A stretch of DNA of 64,000 bases, taken from contig OX419347.1 in assembly GCA_948470475.1 (NCBI GenBank), positions 2,267,572-2,331,571 on the forward strand, read 5' to 3'. This document shows, one piece after another, positions 34,426 through 49,200 of the stretch. This DNA comes from Galaxea fascicularis (lineage: Eukaryota > Cnidaria > Anthozoa > Scleractinia > Euphylliidae). Positions within the stretch are counted from its first letter, which is position 1, and each line of letters opens with the position of its first letter. Position numbers and translations under genes: made by a program. The notes beneath the pieces were generated by a model. It had not been told where the DNA came from. It saw only the letters and a list, made by a program, of their open reading frames with translations, and searched no databases.

Positions 34426-36101
34426 ATGGCTTCGAAGGGCAACGCTGAAGTTAACTATGTCCATCAAAATGCTATTCTTTGCGAAACGATAAAGAAGGAA
34501 CAGCGAAATCACAAGTTGTATACAAGTTACAGCATAAACCCATTCAAGAAAAGTAAGTTTGGGATATAAATGGGTTCAGTGAAAACTGAACTTTGTTTAA
34601 TTTATTTCAAAATGTACCTAGAGGTACGATATATGTTGTAATAATTCGATTGTTCTCGTTTCACAGTGTATACTCTTACTGGCAAACCGAACTCCTTGCA
34701 TGATTCTGCAGACGGAGAAGAAGATGGTAAGTATAATTAAGCTTAAGTTTAAGTAAGTGGTAAGTAAGTGTTAGCTTATATGTGCAGCGTGAGCTTAAAC
34801 CACACAAGTATCATAACGTACATGCAAACCAGAGAGGGTACAAGGCCTGATACTGCACTGTGTGTGCAATGCAAAAAGGTCTTTGCATTTTCTTTCATCC
34901 CCACCTTAACTTCCCACCCTCACTGATTGCTAAGGGCAGGTGATGGGGTGAGGGGTGGATTTTTATCAGAAGAGCCTCCAAAATCTGGAATCCTTGGTTT
35001 TTATTTCCAAGGATGCCACTGCCCCCTCCCACCAGAATGCAATGGAACACCCTTCCACATGCATGCAATGTTACATGCATGAAATGTTTGGGCATCTATA
35101 AGGCATTTGTAAGAGGGTCCCCTATACTACTTTGGAAAATGCATTCACGTTAAAATATTGAGACTGTTCACGCATCACGGATAATTCCCAAACTTTGTTC
35201 ACGTTCATGATAAAATCAAATATCGGCAATCACGAATCACAAATGAACAAATAAACCTGAATCACGTTTCACGAGAAAAAATAGTCCCAATCACGTTTCA
35301 CGAAAAAAGTATAGGGGACCCTCTTGTAATATAATGAATGATCAATACCATGCCCAGTTGTTCACATCAGGATCATATGTGAACTTTTACTTTTTTTGGA
35401 AAATGATTTTTGCCCTTCTGTTTTTACTTAAAGTTAATTCTTCTCCCTTTGCTTAAAACTGGCTTTTAGGCACATGACTTAGTGGGTGAGATCAAATCTT
35501 TGATCAACCTTTAACACTTACAGTAGTTGGTTTCAATCTGCTTTTTGATCAAATGTACAGTCCACGAGAAGATAAGAAATCATTTCTTACCTTGATGTCA
35601 TTTTGATAGCAAGACATTCATGTTTGTGATAATAATTAATATTATTATTACTACAGTCTTTAACCATGAATGACTGTTTAGGAGTAATAAAATTTATTGA
35701 GACTTTAATAATTGTCCTTTGTTAGCCTGCTACCTTTGAAATGTGTTATTGTAAAATTAATACCTTTTGCTATTTTGTAGACACTTTCTTAGAAGTTATC
35801 AAGAAATCAAATGAAACACCAGTCAAGAAGTTTCAATTCCCTCAAACATCTGCACAGGAAATAGGGTGGAATACAGAGCCACTGGTGAGCTGATCTTATA
35901 TTTTTCCCCTAAATTCAATGGATCATGAAGTCTTGAATTTTTCTCAATTTTAGTGACATATACTTATCTCACATAATCTGTTTTCAGATCGACAGGCTGT
36001 GGAAAGACCGACTGGAGCACCCAATAGTTAATGCTGAAATCACAAAGTTTATGGATAAGAAATGGATGGTCAAAGAACAAACAGAAATCAATCAAAGTTG
36101 A
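34426..36101 (+). CDS. CFAP144: Cilia- and flagella-associated protein 144 (FAM183 family)
   Basis: CFAP144 (FAM183) is a small protein inside axonemal doublet microtubules of motile cilia. Four exons with GT/AG sites and matching phases (1, 1, 0): 34426-34552, 34667-34726, 35781-35884, 35988-36101. The 134-residue product has the same length as human. Family landmarks in order: VHQNAILCETIKKE, HKLYTSYSINPFKKMYTLTG, KPNSLHD, FPQTSAQEIGWNTEPL, and RLWKDRLEHPIVNAEITKFM near the end (human [20 protein letters not shown]). There is no signal peptide or membrane segment. AATAAA at 36371-36376 is the likely poly(A) signal. The X-box-like site at 34304 fits RFX-controlled expression in ciliated cells. 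Confidence 0.93.
35111..35325. repeat. MITE with 17-bp perfect TIR, in CFAP144 intron 2
   Basis: AAGAGGGTCCCCTATAC (35111-35127) is exactly complementary to GTATAGGGGACCCTCTT (35309-35325). The interior is rich in TTCACG and ATCACG words (degenerate tandem repeats) and has no coding capacity. Confidence 0.85.
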
Positions 36102-36370
36102 ATATAACAAATTATTTATTAATGATATAATTATTGAATCATGGTTACTTTTAATTTTTCCTTTACATTTTGCATAGTACACACACAATGTAACATTAAC
36201 TTATTTTATGTTTTTAACCTGATTTTATTCTATTTGCTGCAATGTTTAGTTTCCATGGACACATACAAATGTGTTCTTAAATACAGAACTTATGTTAAGA
36301 TGTAGTTTGGTTTGAGGTCCATGGAGGCAAAGAAATACAAACTGTTTTGTTGCTTATGTTTTTAATTATT

Positions 36371-36376
36371 AATAAA
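36371..36376 (+). promoter_or_regulatory. Polyadenylation signal AATAAA for CFAP144
   Basis: A canonical hexamer 270 bases past the stop codon. Downstream T/GT-rich sequence follows. Confidence 0.5.
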
Positions 36377-36849
36377 ATGACTTTGTTAATAGGTAACTGT
36401 TGGTAGTATACACGTATTTGATAAATCATCTTTGGTATCAGTGTTAGGAGGAAAAAGCAGGGAAAATTTTAAATGGGTCAACTCTACACAGTGTGTGCAT
36501 GTTTTTAATTCAAAACATAATTCTAGAGACAGTTTTCTCTTTCATGCTCACATGGATTTACATCTGGTATTTAATTTTGTAATAAAAGAGCATTGTATAG
36601 TGCCAAACAAAACTAAGAGGCATTGTAAAGTAAATAGCTGGTTGTGTAAATAAATTTTGACTCAGTTTGCCTTTTTCTGGTAGGAATTTATCGTAGCTGC
36701 CATTGGGTGGTAATTATTTGTGAAACAGTAATACATGAAAATTATGTTTTCTTTACCCCTTCACTAGACTATTCCATTTCTTGGATTTATTGATGCATGG
36801 GAATTATGATAATCATAACTTAACCCATATTTAAACCCGAAAATCAGAA

Positions 36850-37025
36850 TTCTCATCTGTTGCCCCTCCAGAGTTTCTATAGAAGTGGTAGGGAGAAATT
36901 GTTTAAAAAATCAAACAAATTCATCCTGTGTGATCCTCAGTCTTTAATTCTCGTGACCATACTGTTTTATAAAGTGTTGATATTACAAGGAGAAATTTGA
37001 TGCTGATCACTCTTAGGGTTAACTG
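36850..37025. repeat. Dispersed repeat family C, copy 3 (reverse orientation)
   Basis: The reverse complement of the 11838-12030 repeat: TTCTCATCTGTTGCCCCTCC, TTTCTATAGAAGTGGTAGG, CATCCTGTGTGATCCTCAGT and a TGATCACTCTTAGGGTT end, in mirrored order. It lies between CFAP144 and ABCD3. Confidence 0.7.
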
Positions 37026-37228
37026 AAAAAGTATACACACTGTGTTTATATTCTTGAGGGCCAAAGCATAAACTCACTAAAAAGGCATTAATCCACCTAC
37101 AGCTGTACAAGACCCTCCCCTCCCGGGTCCCATATTACTGGGTTTTTTGTTCCCATCCCCACCCCTGATAAACTTAGCGTTTTCCGTGGCTTCTTTATGA
37201 AGGCTTGGTCACTAAGCGAAGAATCAAA

Positions 37229-40200
37229 ATGGTGGGCATATTGAGTAAAATCCCACCACCAGCCCAATGGCTGAACACGAAAGTCTCTGGGATCGCAGTT
37301 GCAGCTGTAGCTACAGGAATTCTTGTGCTATGGAAGAGAAAGCTCGACGATCTCAACAGAAGAAGGTTTGTCCTGGTGTTCTATTACTGTATTTCTTTCT
37401 ATTCGCCGGTTGAAACGTTGTTACGTCACGACTCTTCCCCTATTATTTTTCTTTAGTTTGATTGTCTGGGTGGATAGATTATTTACAAGTCAGTATTTCC
37501 TTTTTCTTTTTAATTTCAGAAAAGATATGACGGGGGATTTACACATTTCCCTTGCGGAGGTATGATCATATTAAAGTTTGATATCATTTAACAATTATTG
37601 GATGAGGTTGAGCGTGATAGCGATAATTGTCAAGGCCAAAGTTTGTGTTATCTGCCGAAGCCGAAGGCTGAGACGGATAACACAAACTGAGGCCTTGATA
37701 ATTATCGCTATCATGCGAAAACCGAATCCAATAATTGTTTTATTATGCATATTCCTGAGCTGCACCGGCGACTCCGCCATAACAAAACTGATCAAACTGC
37801 TGGTTAGTGTATTAGTTGACCTCACTTCTGCATGCATAAAACTATTGTCTGTAGGTATGACGTCAATTCTACATATATAAAAACTATGGTCTGTAGGTAT
37901 GACATAAGAGAAACAGAGCTAGCAAAAATTAGCTGCGTGCTTATAGCCAATCAAAATCCAGCTGGTGACACCAATGTATAATAATATTATTTAATGGTGA
38001 AATCAATGATCGATAACGATCGATTACCATTATTGTTGTGAGTCGCCATCGATCAGCTCAACAGCAACCTGTAATTAATAAGGCAAGATTTCCACACAGC
38101 CCCCCTCCATACATACATTATATGTAAGTTTTCTTAAATTGTTTTTGTATGTGACTCAAACTCTATCCGTTTTTGGAATAGGGTTAGTGTGATATGGATG
38201 CATGTATAATCAATGTATGGGGCTGTGCAGAAATCTTACCATTCAATATGCAGTTCCAGAAAAGAACCACACAATGGCAATAATAATCAATGAAAATCAA
38301 TAGCAGTTTGAGGACTTAAGCATTTGATTATTGATTAGTCATCAATTAGCCTGAGTCAGAAAGGGCATGGGTCTATTCCTGATTTGAGTCACAAATTAAT
38401 TCGTATCACATTAACAATTTGCATGCAAAGCAGACTGTGACGTCAAATCAGGAATAGACCCACTCTCCTTGTGACTCGGTCGTGAGTTTTGAAGCCTATA
38501 AAAAGGCAGGATTTATTAAAAGTAAGGAAAAAAGACTGCAATGCATTTCGAACAGGTGCAAAGATTGCGGTTATAGGCACTTTAAGCTACTAGCTTGGAC
38601 ATAATTGCCCGTAGTTATACTGATGCTATGAACATTGAATTTTAGCACACACGAGACACATTTAGCAAGATACTATAACTCTAGGTCTTGAATTTGCCAT
38701 ATTGGAATACAATGAATTCCTTCAACTGCTCAAGCATTTTAATTTTTCATCTTGGAAATAATCCCTGGGTGTTCCAAGAACAGTTTGAGAACCTTCTATT
38801 TATGGTGTGGTGGTTTAAAAATTACTTTCTTCTCTGTTCTCAGGGGAAAACTGGTAGGAAAGAAAAGGCTGCTGTGGATGCAGTGTTTTTTAGGTAAAAA
38901 CTTTCATTACATGTAGTTTGTTTTTATTTGCAACCACAAATTTATGTACATGTAATACACAAGGCTTTCAATAGAAGCTGGCTACCACTGGAGCTCCAGT
39001 GGCTGTGTTTTCCAGCCCTTGAAAGGTTGGATTTTCTGTCTCGATTCAGTGTATTGTGATGGCCTCTCTAATATTCATCTCTTGAAAATGTCATGAATAA
39101 GGATGAATTATCAAGAGTATGCCTAATGACCTTGAGGTCCTGAGGTGAAGTGTTTGTGTTTTAATACACACAAATGGTGGGTACAGCTGTATGTACACAT
39201 AAATATTTTGTGGGATACATAAACATGGGGCCTCAACCCCTGCAATTTTGAAGCTGAGGGGCCCAGGATGCATTTTTTTCCTAAATCCTAATACATGGCA
39301 AGTTAACAAGCAGAGTATAAAGACTGGTTTCATTTTAAACAGCAATTTAAAATGTTGAAGTGTTGATTGAATTTCAAGTACTGCATATTCGAAAAATTTT
39401 TTTATTTTTTTGCTATCTTTTAATCTATGTGTAGGAAGTTGCTGAGAATCTTAAAAATTATTGTCCCAGGATGGTTGGCACCAGAGGTACTTGTGTAATA
39501 ATATTATTATTAAGAGTCTTAATTTTTACTTTGTAGTACTTTAAGTGGCAGCCATCCTTTCCTTCCTGTAGCCAGTGTGTTTGTCCCTTCACTATGTTCA
39601 CTTCCCTCATACTTCACCCACTAATTTTACTACCAGCAAGATTAATATTTTGTCACCTGTCATAGCATTCTACAGTTTTTTTTTTAAGGTGGAGTGGTGA
39701 TGCTCCTACATTAATGATATACTCCGTGTTTAATAGTCAGAAATGAGGTCTACAGTGCAGTTTAGAGAAGTTGTTCAACATACAGTTTATTGCATGTTTC
39801 AAACTTCTCCAATTAGCAGTGTGTTCAATATCAACTGAAATCAAGTCAAAGTTATTTAAGCTATATAGCATGAGGAGTAGTTGCCCAATTTCCCGAGCCG
39901 GGGGCTTATGCCATGTATTAAATGTTCAAGCATTCCCGATTGAATTGGAATTTAGAAGTGTTGGTTTTTGAGGAGAGACCAGAGTACCCACAATAGAACC
40001 AACAACAAATTTAACCCACATATGATGTCAAGTCCGGAAATTGAACCCAGGCCACATTGGTGGAAGGCGAGTACTCTCGCCACTGTGTCATCCCTGCTCA
40101 TATTTTTAGTCAGTTGATAAACATGTGCAATCTTTGAACATGATGTATTTTACTTCCTGCAGTCTGGTTATCTGGTACTTGTTGCTATGTCCCTCATAGC

Positions 40201-43200
40201 AAGAACGTACTGTGATGTTTGGATGATACACAATGGGACATCAATTGAGAGGTAAAGATTGCCCAGTGATTAGAACACCATAATAATATGCTTATTAGGT
40301 GTTAGTATGATAATGTTTTGTCCCACTAATTTTTGAAAGTTCAATGTAATTTTGATTCCAGGTCCATTATTAGTGGGGATTTTTCAGGATTTAAATACAA
40401 CCTTCTGCAATTAGTTTATGCCATGCCATTTGTAAGTACAAGTATGATTATTGATTTCTTAAATTATCCACAAATTAAATTTCTTTACCATCACAAGTAC
40501 AGCATATCAGACAAGTATGTATACTGATCATTGTCTTCAGGAGATCTGGCCTTGGTTTGTTGTGCTCTCTACTTTCACTAAGAAAACACAGTACACTGTA
40601 CATTTCAGTTTCCAGCAGCTGATATAAGTATGTTTGTTTGTTAGATTTTAACTAGGAAATATTCTTGTTTTGTGTTTGACAGCTTGCAGTAGTAAACCAG
40701 CTTATGAAGGTAAATCACTAGCCACATTTTCCCCCTGTCCAAGGCATGTACAGTCCTTCAGTGCATGATACCCATTAATTTATTGTGTGGTTCTATAAAA
40801 CATCCATCTGTACTTCCCATGGATGATTTTTTTGTTTGTCCCCCCCCCCAACCCCCAACCCACCCCTCTCATGAATTTAACTTTTGCTACCCCCTTCCCC
40901 TTGGAATTTTCATTGACTCTCTGTAGGTGAGGTGGGGATATTTTCAGGAACTGTGCACCCGCACATTACAAATGAATGATAAAAGACTGTCAGAATTAAT
41001 TAATTTATTAATATTAGTCATAGCTATTAACAATTTAATGACAGAAATAACGTTGAATTTAACCCTTTAAGCCCCAAAGGAAATGTGAGATTTTTCTAAA
41101 ACGAGAACTATGAACAGACCACATAAAGATAATTATACCATTTGAAAGGTATTTTTGAGGGTATAAGTTACACCAACATCCTTTTAGTGGCATTGACTCA
41201 AAGTGCACAATGTACAGTATATGGCTGCCTGATAATAAATAATTTACAAGTCATGTAAGAATATGCAACAACATGCATGCATATCATAATCTGATGGCTA
41301 CTCCACTTAATTTTCATCCAAGTCAAAAATATGGCTATGAAAATACTGTCAGACTGTCAGTACTTGGATAAATACTTATGTAAGTCTTCATCTACAGTTT
41401 ATTTCTTTTTATTAATAACCTCTTCAGTTTGGATTGAATGAACTCAAGTTGAGGTTCCGCACAAGATTAACTCATCACCTGTATGAAGAGTACCTAAGGT
41501 AATGGAGTTCAGTGTCAACAGATTTGTACATGGCTACAAGGTTTCTTTATTGCTTTGAAATAACTACTTATGAATGATAAATTCTAAGTACATGATTGTA
41601 TATTTCAAGTACATTCATGATGGTGAATTAAGTTAAAACTGACCACTTGCCAAACAACACTGACTTTTGATGTTGCTAATAACAACATTAATGTATGTCC
41701 TCAATAAAAATGAAATTTTGAAATTTAAATAAAATCGTCCAACCTTTATTTTATAACAGAATTTTTTACTTCTCTTGTTTTAGATCTTTCACTTTCTACA
41801 AAATGAGCAATTTGGACAACAGGATTGCAAATGCAGATCAACTTCTTACTCAGGTGTGACATACATGTACTGAATGTTTTATGCCACAAGTTAATAACAA
41901 AAAGAAGAGTCAGTCTGCCACTTTCACATTGGAAGTTTTTGCTAAAAGTTATAATTATAGTTAAATTTCACCCTAAAAGAAAACATTAAAGTACAGGGAA
42001 GATTGATGTTCTTTACTTTCTAAACCAATTGAGGGTTTTATTGACTCTACCAATATATATATAGTGACTAAATTGGGTTGAAATTATTTTTTGATTCCAA
42101 AACAAAATATAAACCACATTTGTAATCTGTATCAAACAGCAATTACGAACCACTCATCATAGGTCCAGTCTGCTACCAACAAGACTTTTTAACGTTGCAA
42201 GAACCAACTTTCATGTTTGCTGATAAGCACATAAACATAATTTATTTTTATATAGCCGTTGTAACTTTTGATTGTTTTCATAACATTATTGTTACGTGCC
42301 GGAATAACCAAGAGATGTCCGCAAACAAGACATAAGTGAAAAGAGCTCCCCAGTACGATATAAGGCACGCAACAAAAGTGTGACAACGAGCAGTTACCCT
42401 TTTAACTATTGTTTATTTAGTTATACACTGTTACAGTTAGTTAGGTTAAAGATTAACTTAAGCAGTTTGTAAAGCAGGCTTACTGTCTTTCATTCACTTT
42501 GAACTCCAAGTTCCACCGTCTAGAGACAACAATTCCTGACTTTCTTGATTAACTGGATCCTTTCTAAACCAGTGTTACAAAGCACCTTCATTACAAACCA
42601 ATGTTACAAAGGACCTGACATTACAAACCATAGTTACAAAGGACTGCATTACAAAGTACCTGACAACACAAACCAGGGTTACAAAGTACCTGATATTACA
42701 AACCAGCATTACAATGAAACTCGTTACAGACTGGGTTACAAAGTACACGACCTTACAAACCAGCATTACAAAAGACCTTATTACAAACCAGGTTACAACG
42801 GACCTCATTACAACCTGGGTTCCAACGGACCTTATTACAACCCGGTTAAAAACGGACCTCATTACAACCCAGCAACAGACCTCATTACAACAGACCTCAT
42901 TACAAACCAGCATTACAACCTACCTCATTACAACCCGGGTTAAAACGGACCTTATTACAACCCAGCATTACAACGGACATCATTACAATTCAGCATTACA
43001 ACGGACCTCATTACAATCCAGCAATACAACGGACATCATTACAATCCAGCATTACAACGGACCTCATTACAACAGACCTCATTACAATCCAGCATTACAA
43101 CGGACCTCATTACAACGGACCTCATTACAATCCAGCATTACAACGGACATCATTACAATCCAACATTACAACGGACCTCATTACAATCCAGCATTACAAC

Positions 43201-46200
43201 GGACCTCATTACAACCCAGCATTACAACGGATCTCATTACAACGCAGCATTACAACGGACCTCATTACAACCCACCATTACAACGGATCTCATTACAACG
43301 CAGCATTACAACAGACCTTATTACAACGCAGCATTACAACGGACCTCATTACAAACTAGCATTACAACGGATCTCATTACAACTCAGCATTACAACGGAG
43401 CTCATTACAACCCAGCATTACAACGGACCTTATTACAACTCAGCATTACAACGGACATCATTACAACCCAGCATTACAACGGATCTCATTACAACGCAGC
43501 ATTACAACGGATCTCATTACAACGCAGCATTACAACGGACCTCATTACAACTCAGCATTACAACGAATCTCATTACAACCCAGCGTTACAACGGACCTCA
43601 TTACAACCCAGCATTACAACGGATCTCATTACAACTCAGCATTACAACGGACCTCATTACAACCCAGCATTACAACCGACCTCATTACAAACCAGCATTA
43701 CAACGGACCTCATTACAATCCAACATTACAACGGACCTCATTACAACCCAGCATTACAACGGATCTCATTACAACGGACCTCATTACAACCCACCATTAC
43801 AACGGATCTCATTACAACGCAGCATTACAACAGACCTTATTACAACGCAGCATTACAACGGACCTCATTACAAACTAGCATTACAACGGATCTCATTACA
43901 ACTCAGCATTACAACGGAGCTCATTACAACCCAGCATTACAACGGACCTTATTACAACTCAGCATTACAACGGACATCATTATAACCCAGCATTACAACG
44001 GATCTCATTACAACGCAGCATTACAACGGACCTCATTACAACTCAGCATTACAACGGATCTCATTACAACCCAGCATTACAACGGACCTTATTACAACCC
44101 AGCATTACAACGGACCTCATTTTAATTCAGCATTAAAACGGACCTCATTACAACACAGCATTACAACGGACATCATTACAATCCAGCATTACAACGGACA
44201 TCATTACAACACAGCATTACAACGGACCTCATTACAACTCAGCATTACAACAGACCTTATTACAACCTTGTATTAACGGACATTATTACAAACCAGCATT
44301 ACAACGAACATCATTACAATCCAGCATTACAACGGACCTCATTACAATCCAGCATTAGAGCGACCTCCTTACAACTCAGGATTACAACGGACCACATTTC
44401 AACACAGCATTACAACGGACGTCATTACAACCTTGGTTACAACGGACCTAATTGCAACCTGGGTTACAACGGACCTTATTACAACCTGCGTTACAATGGA
44501 CCTTATTACAACTCGGTTTACAACAGACCTCATTACACACCAGCATTACAACGGACCTTGTTACAACCTGGGTTACAACGGACATCATTAGAACCCGAGT
44601 TACAACAGACCTTATTACAACCTGGGTTACAACAGACCTCATTTATCGTTCTTTTCGTGCCTTTTTCCCGCGTAACAGTTGCTGTAAACTTTCCGTATTA
44701 CGTGAAAAAAGGAGAAACCATGTCTCAATAAATTCTTTAACGATGAGCTCGATTGTACTGACAGGGAACAATAAAGGGAACGAATTTACGTCACCTAGGA
44801 ACGGAAGGAACGGGCACGAAAGGCACGTAATCGACCACGACGATGAGATGCTTTTGCGGCGAATAAGAGTGACATTTCATTTGAAATAATTTATCCTTAA
44901 CTCTTCAATGAATGGAAACAACTGAACACAACCTATGTGCATCGTAATTTAACTATAATATTTGGCGATCTTTCTTTCAGAAGGAAAATAAAGGTTAAAG
45001 AGTTGAGCGCGTTCTTCCCTAGAAAGAGGGAAAATTTTGAGTTGATTTTTCTTCGATACCGGATCTTCAATTACCGTCAAGCTAATTAAGAAAAAAACAT
45101 CGTATGGGATGCACGTGTATACACTATACATTATTTTCTTGTCGGAATTATGCTCTTAAGATTTTTGTAAGTGCCAAAATTAAGAGTTTTGCAGTGTCAC
45201 CCAAAATGTTACGCGCGTGGTAACCAGCACCGTGCGCAAGGCCTCCACTCATTGGCTTTTCTGTACACACAGACTCATACGAAGGACTTCATAGTGGACT
45301 CTGAACTCTTTATATTCTTCCCTTTTATCTCTCCGGATATAGCAAAGTCGAAGGGTATAGCTCCACCATAGTTATAGCAGTTGACTATATAGCTTCCTCA
45401 CAGTATAGCATCCGTAGCATAAGTTCAATCACAGTCGGCCACGAGGATAAGCCCTCGGGCAAGAGAGTTTTTTCTATTACTTACAAGCCTGCTTTTATAC
45501 TTTTTCTTCAAGTATCTAGAACGTTCTGTTACTATTTATAGTCTATTACAAGATTAAGGTCTACTATTTGTGGAGACTGCTGAGTCACATCAAAGATATT
45601 TCTGGAATATTACAGATTATAAGATAATTCTAGAAAAGTCTGGAATTGCATGACAGAAAACTAAAAGTAATTCTGATCCTCATAACATTATACAGGATGT
45701 GGATAAATTCTGCAACAGTCTTGCTGAACTCTATTCCAACGTTAGCAAGGTAGGTTACCTCAAATACACTGAATTTCTTATAAAGAAAAATGTCTAATAT
45801 GGCATTGTTAAGTTGGTCAAGTTTTTAGGCTAACATGTAGTAGTGTGTTGAGGGCAAGAATTTCAAAGTTATTGAACCAACGAAATAGCAAGCTACAATA
45901 TTTATTATAGAACTTTGAAGTGTCTCTGTACAATATTAACTACATTTTATTGTACACGACTTGTGTGTATGTGGCATTTTTGAGAGCAAACAGTATAATA
46001 AATGGGGACCATTCCTTAGTCAGATTATCTTTTCTTCCTTTTGTTCAAGGCTTTTTCTTTCATCTGATACATTAGTTTACTTTTTGATCTGTTAATTTGC
46101 AGCCATTACTTGACATAGCAATTTATGTTCAGAAATTGTCAGGAGCGATTGGTATTCAGGTACTATTTGCAATCATTTTATTTTCAAACATAGACAAGCG

Positions 46201-49200
46201 ACCATTAAGAGTATAATAGAGTATATATAAAAGAGTATTATTAAAAATGTTCTGTCTTATATTACTAATTAGTCCCTAGGATTCAGTTTAGGGGTGAGGT
46301 TATTTCTGGAGGACATTTAATGTAAAAGCTTGGGAAGAAGGTAACATACATGTAGAGTTTCTGAAAGTAGTTAGCTTTCAAATGTTTGTAGACCAAGTTG
46401 TGTATTGTGCTGGGAAGTACTGTTTGACAAGAATACCATTAGAGTTGCAATAGCAGCAGTCGACAACCATTACTTTTAGGAATACTGTAGCAGCCCTATT
46501 AAAAGGGTGGCATCGTCGTAAACACAACCAAGGAATAAGCATAAAATAACCACTTCCCATGACATTGATTCGTAAGCATTCTGTAATAGAACAGTATTAT
46601 TCCTTTTTGTTTTCTTATATAAACAATATTTACTACAACATTTGCTCTTAGAGCAAAGAGAGCTCATCTAGAGAGTTTCATATGCTGTTTACAATGCATA
46701 TCAAAAAAAGAAAATACCTTCACACATGATGATCGTACAAAACATATGTACAAAGAAATAGAAGTTAACAAAAACGGTTGGACAAGGATATAAATAGTTG
46801 AACATACTAAATACGGTATTATTTTGTACCATCTGCAGTAATTGTAGTGAATCTTCCTCTTTGTAGGGACCAGCCATTATGCTGGGGTACTTAGCTTTTT
46901 CAGGACTTCTGTTAACAAGGTACAGTGATGTGTTGTAAACGAAAGGAATTCATAGAGCTTTCGCCGTTAATTGATTTTTTTTCAACTTACAGTACATGTT
47001 TGTGTGCTTTAAAATTGGTTTTTGTTACCTGTAATAATGCAGGGCTGTCATAAAGGGCCGGGGGCCGGAGATTGTCTCCTCGTATTTTGAGGTATATCCC
47101 CGGCTACTTTGATATAAAACCAGCATGTTGACTTCACTGCAGCAACTCAAATCCCCAGCTGTGTTTTGCATATCCCCACCTACTTTAAGAATTAGTGACA
47201 GCCCAGAATAATGGCTATTTGTGCATTGTAGTAAGCATGGGATGCTGTTAAATGATAAACTGAAAGTATTTTTTTTTTTTGGTAAAACAGATTACGGCGG
47301 CCAGTTGGAAGAATGACGGCTGAAGAACAGCATCATGAAGGAGAGTTCAGATATGTGAACTCTCGGCTGATAACTAATAGGTATTATTAACACTGTGCAT
47401 GCGTCACATTCTTATTATTAGTGGCAATCAAAGGGGAATTTTGGATGTTTTCAGGGTCAAAGCAGTACACCCAGAAAATGGATCTTTGCTTGCTACTGCC
47501 ATTAATTTGAGTGTGTGTGTGGTACAGCACCAAAAGTCATGTGCAGTCAGTCATCATCAAGTCCAGTGCCAGGCGTGAAGTTGGAGATATTCTAAAGCTT
47601 GCCTGAGAATTAGTGAAAAACAAGAGAATGCTATTTTTGGCTACCTGCAAAAGAGTTTCTTTGTTGATAGAGGTAATGTCATCTCACAAAATTTCTACAA
47701 GAGGACTTGGTGATGGTCAATGACGGTTGCTTTGTGGCCAGCAAAAATTCAGCTTGAAAATTTGGGTAACTTTTCATTTATACATGTACGCCAGGGAGTT
47801 GCTACCGTAAATACTAATGAGTTACATGTATTTCAATTCATTTCAGTGAGGAAATAGCTTTTTATCAAGGAGGAAAAAGGGAAAAGTTGACAATTGAGCA
47901 CACATTTCAGAGACTTGTAAGTGTTCATTACACTTTGCCGAATTTCTTTCTATCTGCTCCTTCCCCTTCCCTGTCCATTTTGGTCAGTTTCAACTTTCCA
48001 TGGTTTGAAAATTCAAGACGGCGGCCTGAAGATGAACGTCTGTTTTTATGATTGGCACTAAACCACCCTAAAATGCCTAAACTACAATCTAACAGGCTGC
48101 ATTTCTGACCACGTTTTGGAGGTGCCCGTGGATTCTGTCAGGAGGAAAGCTGCATTTTGAATAAAAGGTGGAAGTCGAGCTTCCAATGTAGCCAAAAGTA
48201 TAGAAATTGAAATTTGCTTCTGTTCAGTGTTGTTTTTGTTTTTCAGATAAATCATCTTAGAAGTTTCATTCAATTCAAGTTTAGTATGGGAATCATCGAC
48301 AATGTTATAGCAAAGTGTAAGTGGAACATTTTACAACAAAGTTCATGTTATATTGGGGAGAGGGGGTTATGAATATTTTTTGGACTATAACAAAAGCAGA
48401 AGTTACACATTTGGTCAGTGAAAATACTTTTGCCATTTTCTGACATCCTACACTGTACCTTTTGTTGAATTCCAGACATTGCCACTGTTGTTGGTTTCTC
48501 TGTGGTCAGTCGACCTTTCCTGAATAAGAGTAGCACAAGACATGTAAACAGTACACACAGTGAGAGAATGGAGGTAAGTTATGTCCCACGATCTGACAAC
48601 TGTAGGAGCATGCAACAAAGCTGAGTGATGAGTTGAAGTCAAACGTAAAATCTTGGACAAAACTATTGAAAAAAATTGAGCTTTGAAGCCTTTCCGCTTG
48701 CTAACTATCATCGACTGCACAGGGTTTGCGGTAACAATTTATAGCACCGGATTCACAGGTTAAAGAAATGGGCATCAGACTGCAGAAAATATTTCGTGCG
48801 AACTACCGGAAGTTACTACCGGACCTCACATGCCGAACAACCGGACGTTATGTCCAGCGTCCGACCTCAAACAGAACCCCTGACTGCGTTTGAAAGGCCC
48901 CTTTCCCAAATCAATAATTATTGTTTGTACCTTACAAAGAACAGTCGTAAAACACATGCACTGTTGCTAAAAAAAGTGGTTACCATCTTACAGCTTTTGC
49001 TCTTTGTTTTTTTTTTAATCTACGCGGTATGTTTCTTCCTTTTCTAACGTTAACTGTTCACCGTTCTCAGGACTACTACAGAAGTGGTCGAATGTTGGTC
49101 AAAATGGCAGAAGCCATTGGTCGGCTTGTTTTGGCAGGAAGAGAGCTGACTACATTGGCAGGGTAAGTGGCTGTAAAAATAAGATTGAAGGGATGTGGAC

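Noticed and set aside
37578..37880. 100-codon frame and its near-copy at 60172-60486
   Set aside because: Both lie in the same dispersed repeat (family D); the similarity is from the repeat, not a gene family.
42714..43985. 423-codon open frame rich in HYN, LQ and TT
   Set aside because: It is the 28-bp minisatellite read through; the unit length not being a multiple of three creates the rotating peptide. It lies inside an ABCD3 intron.
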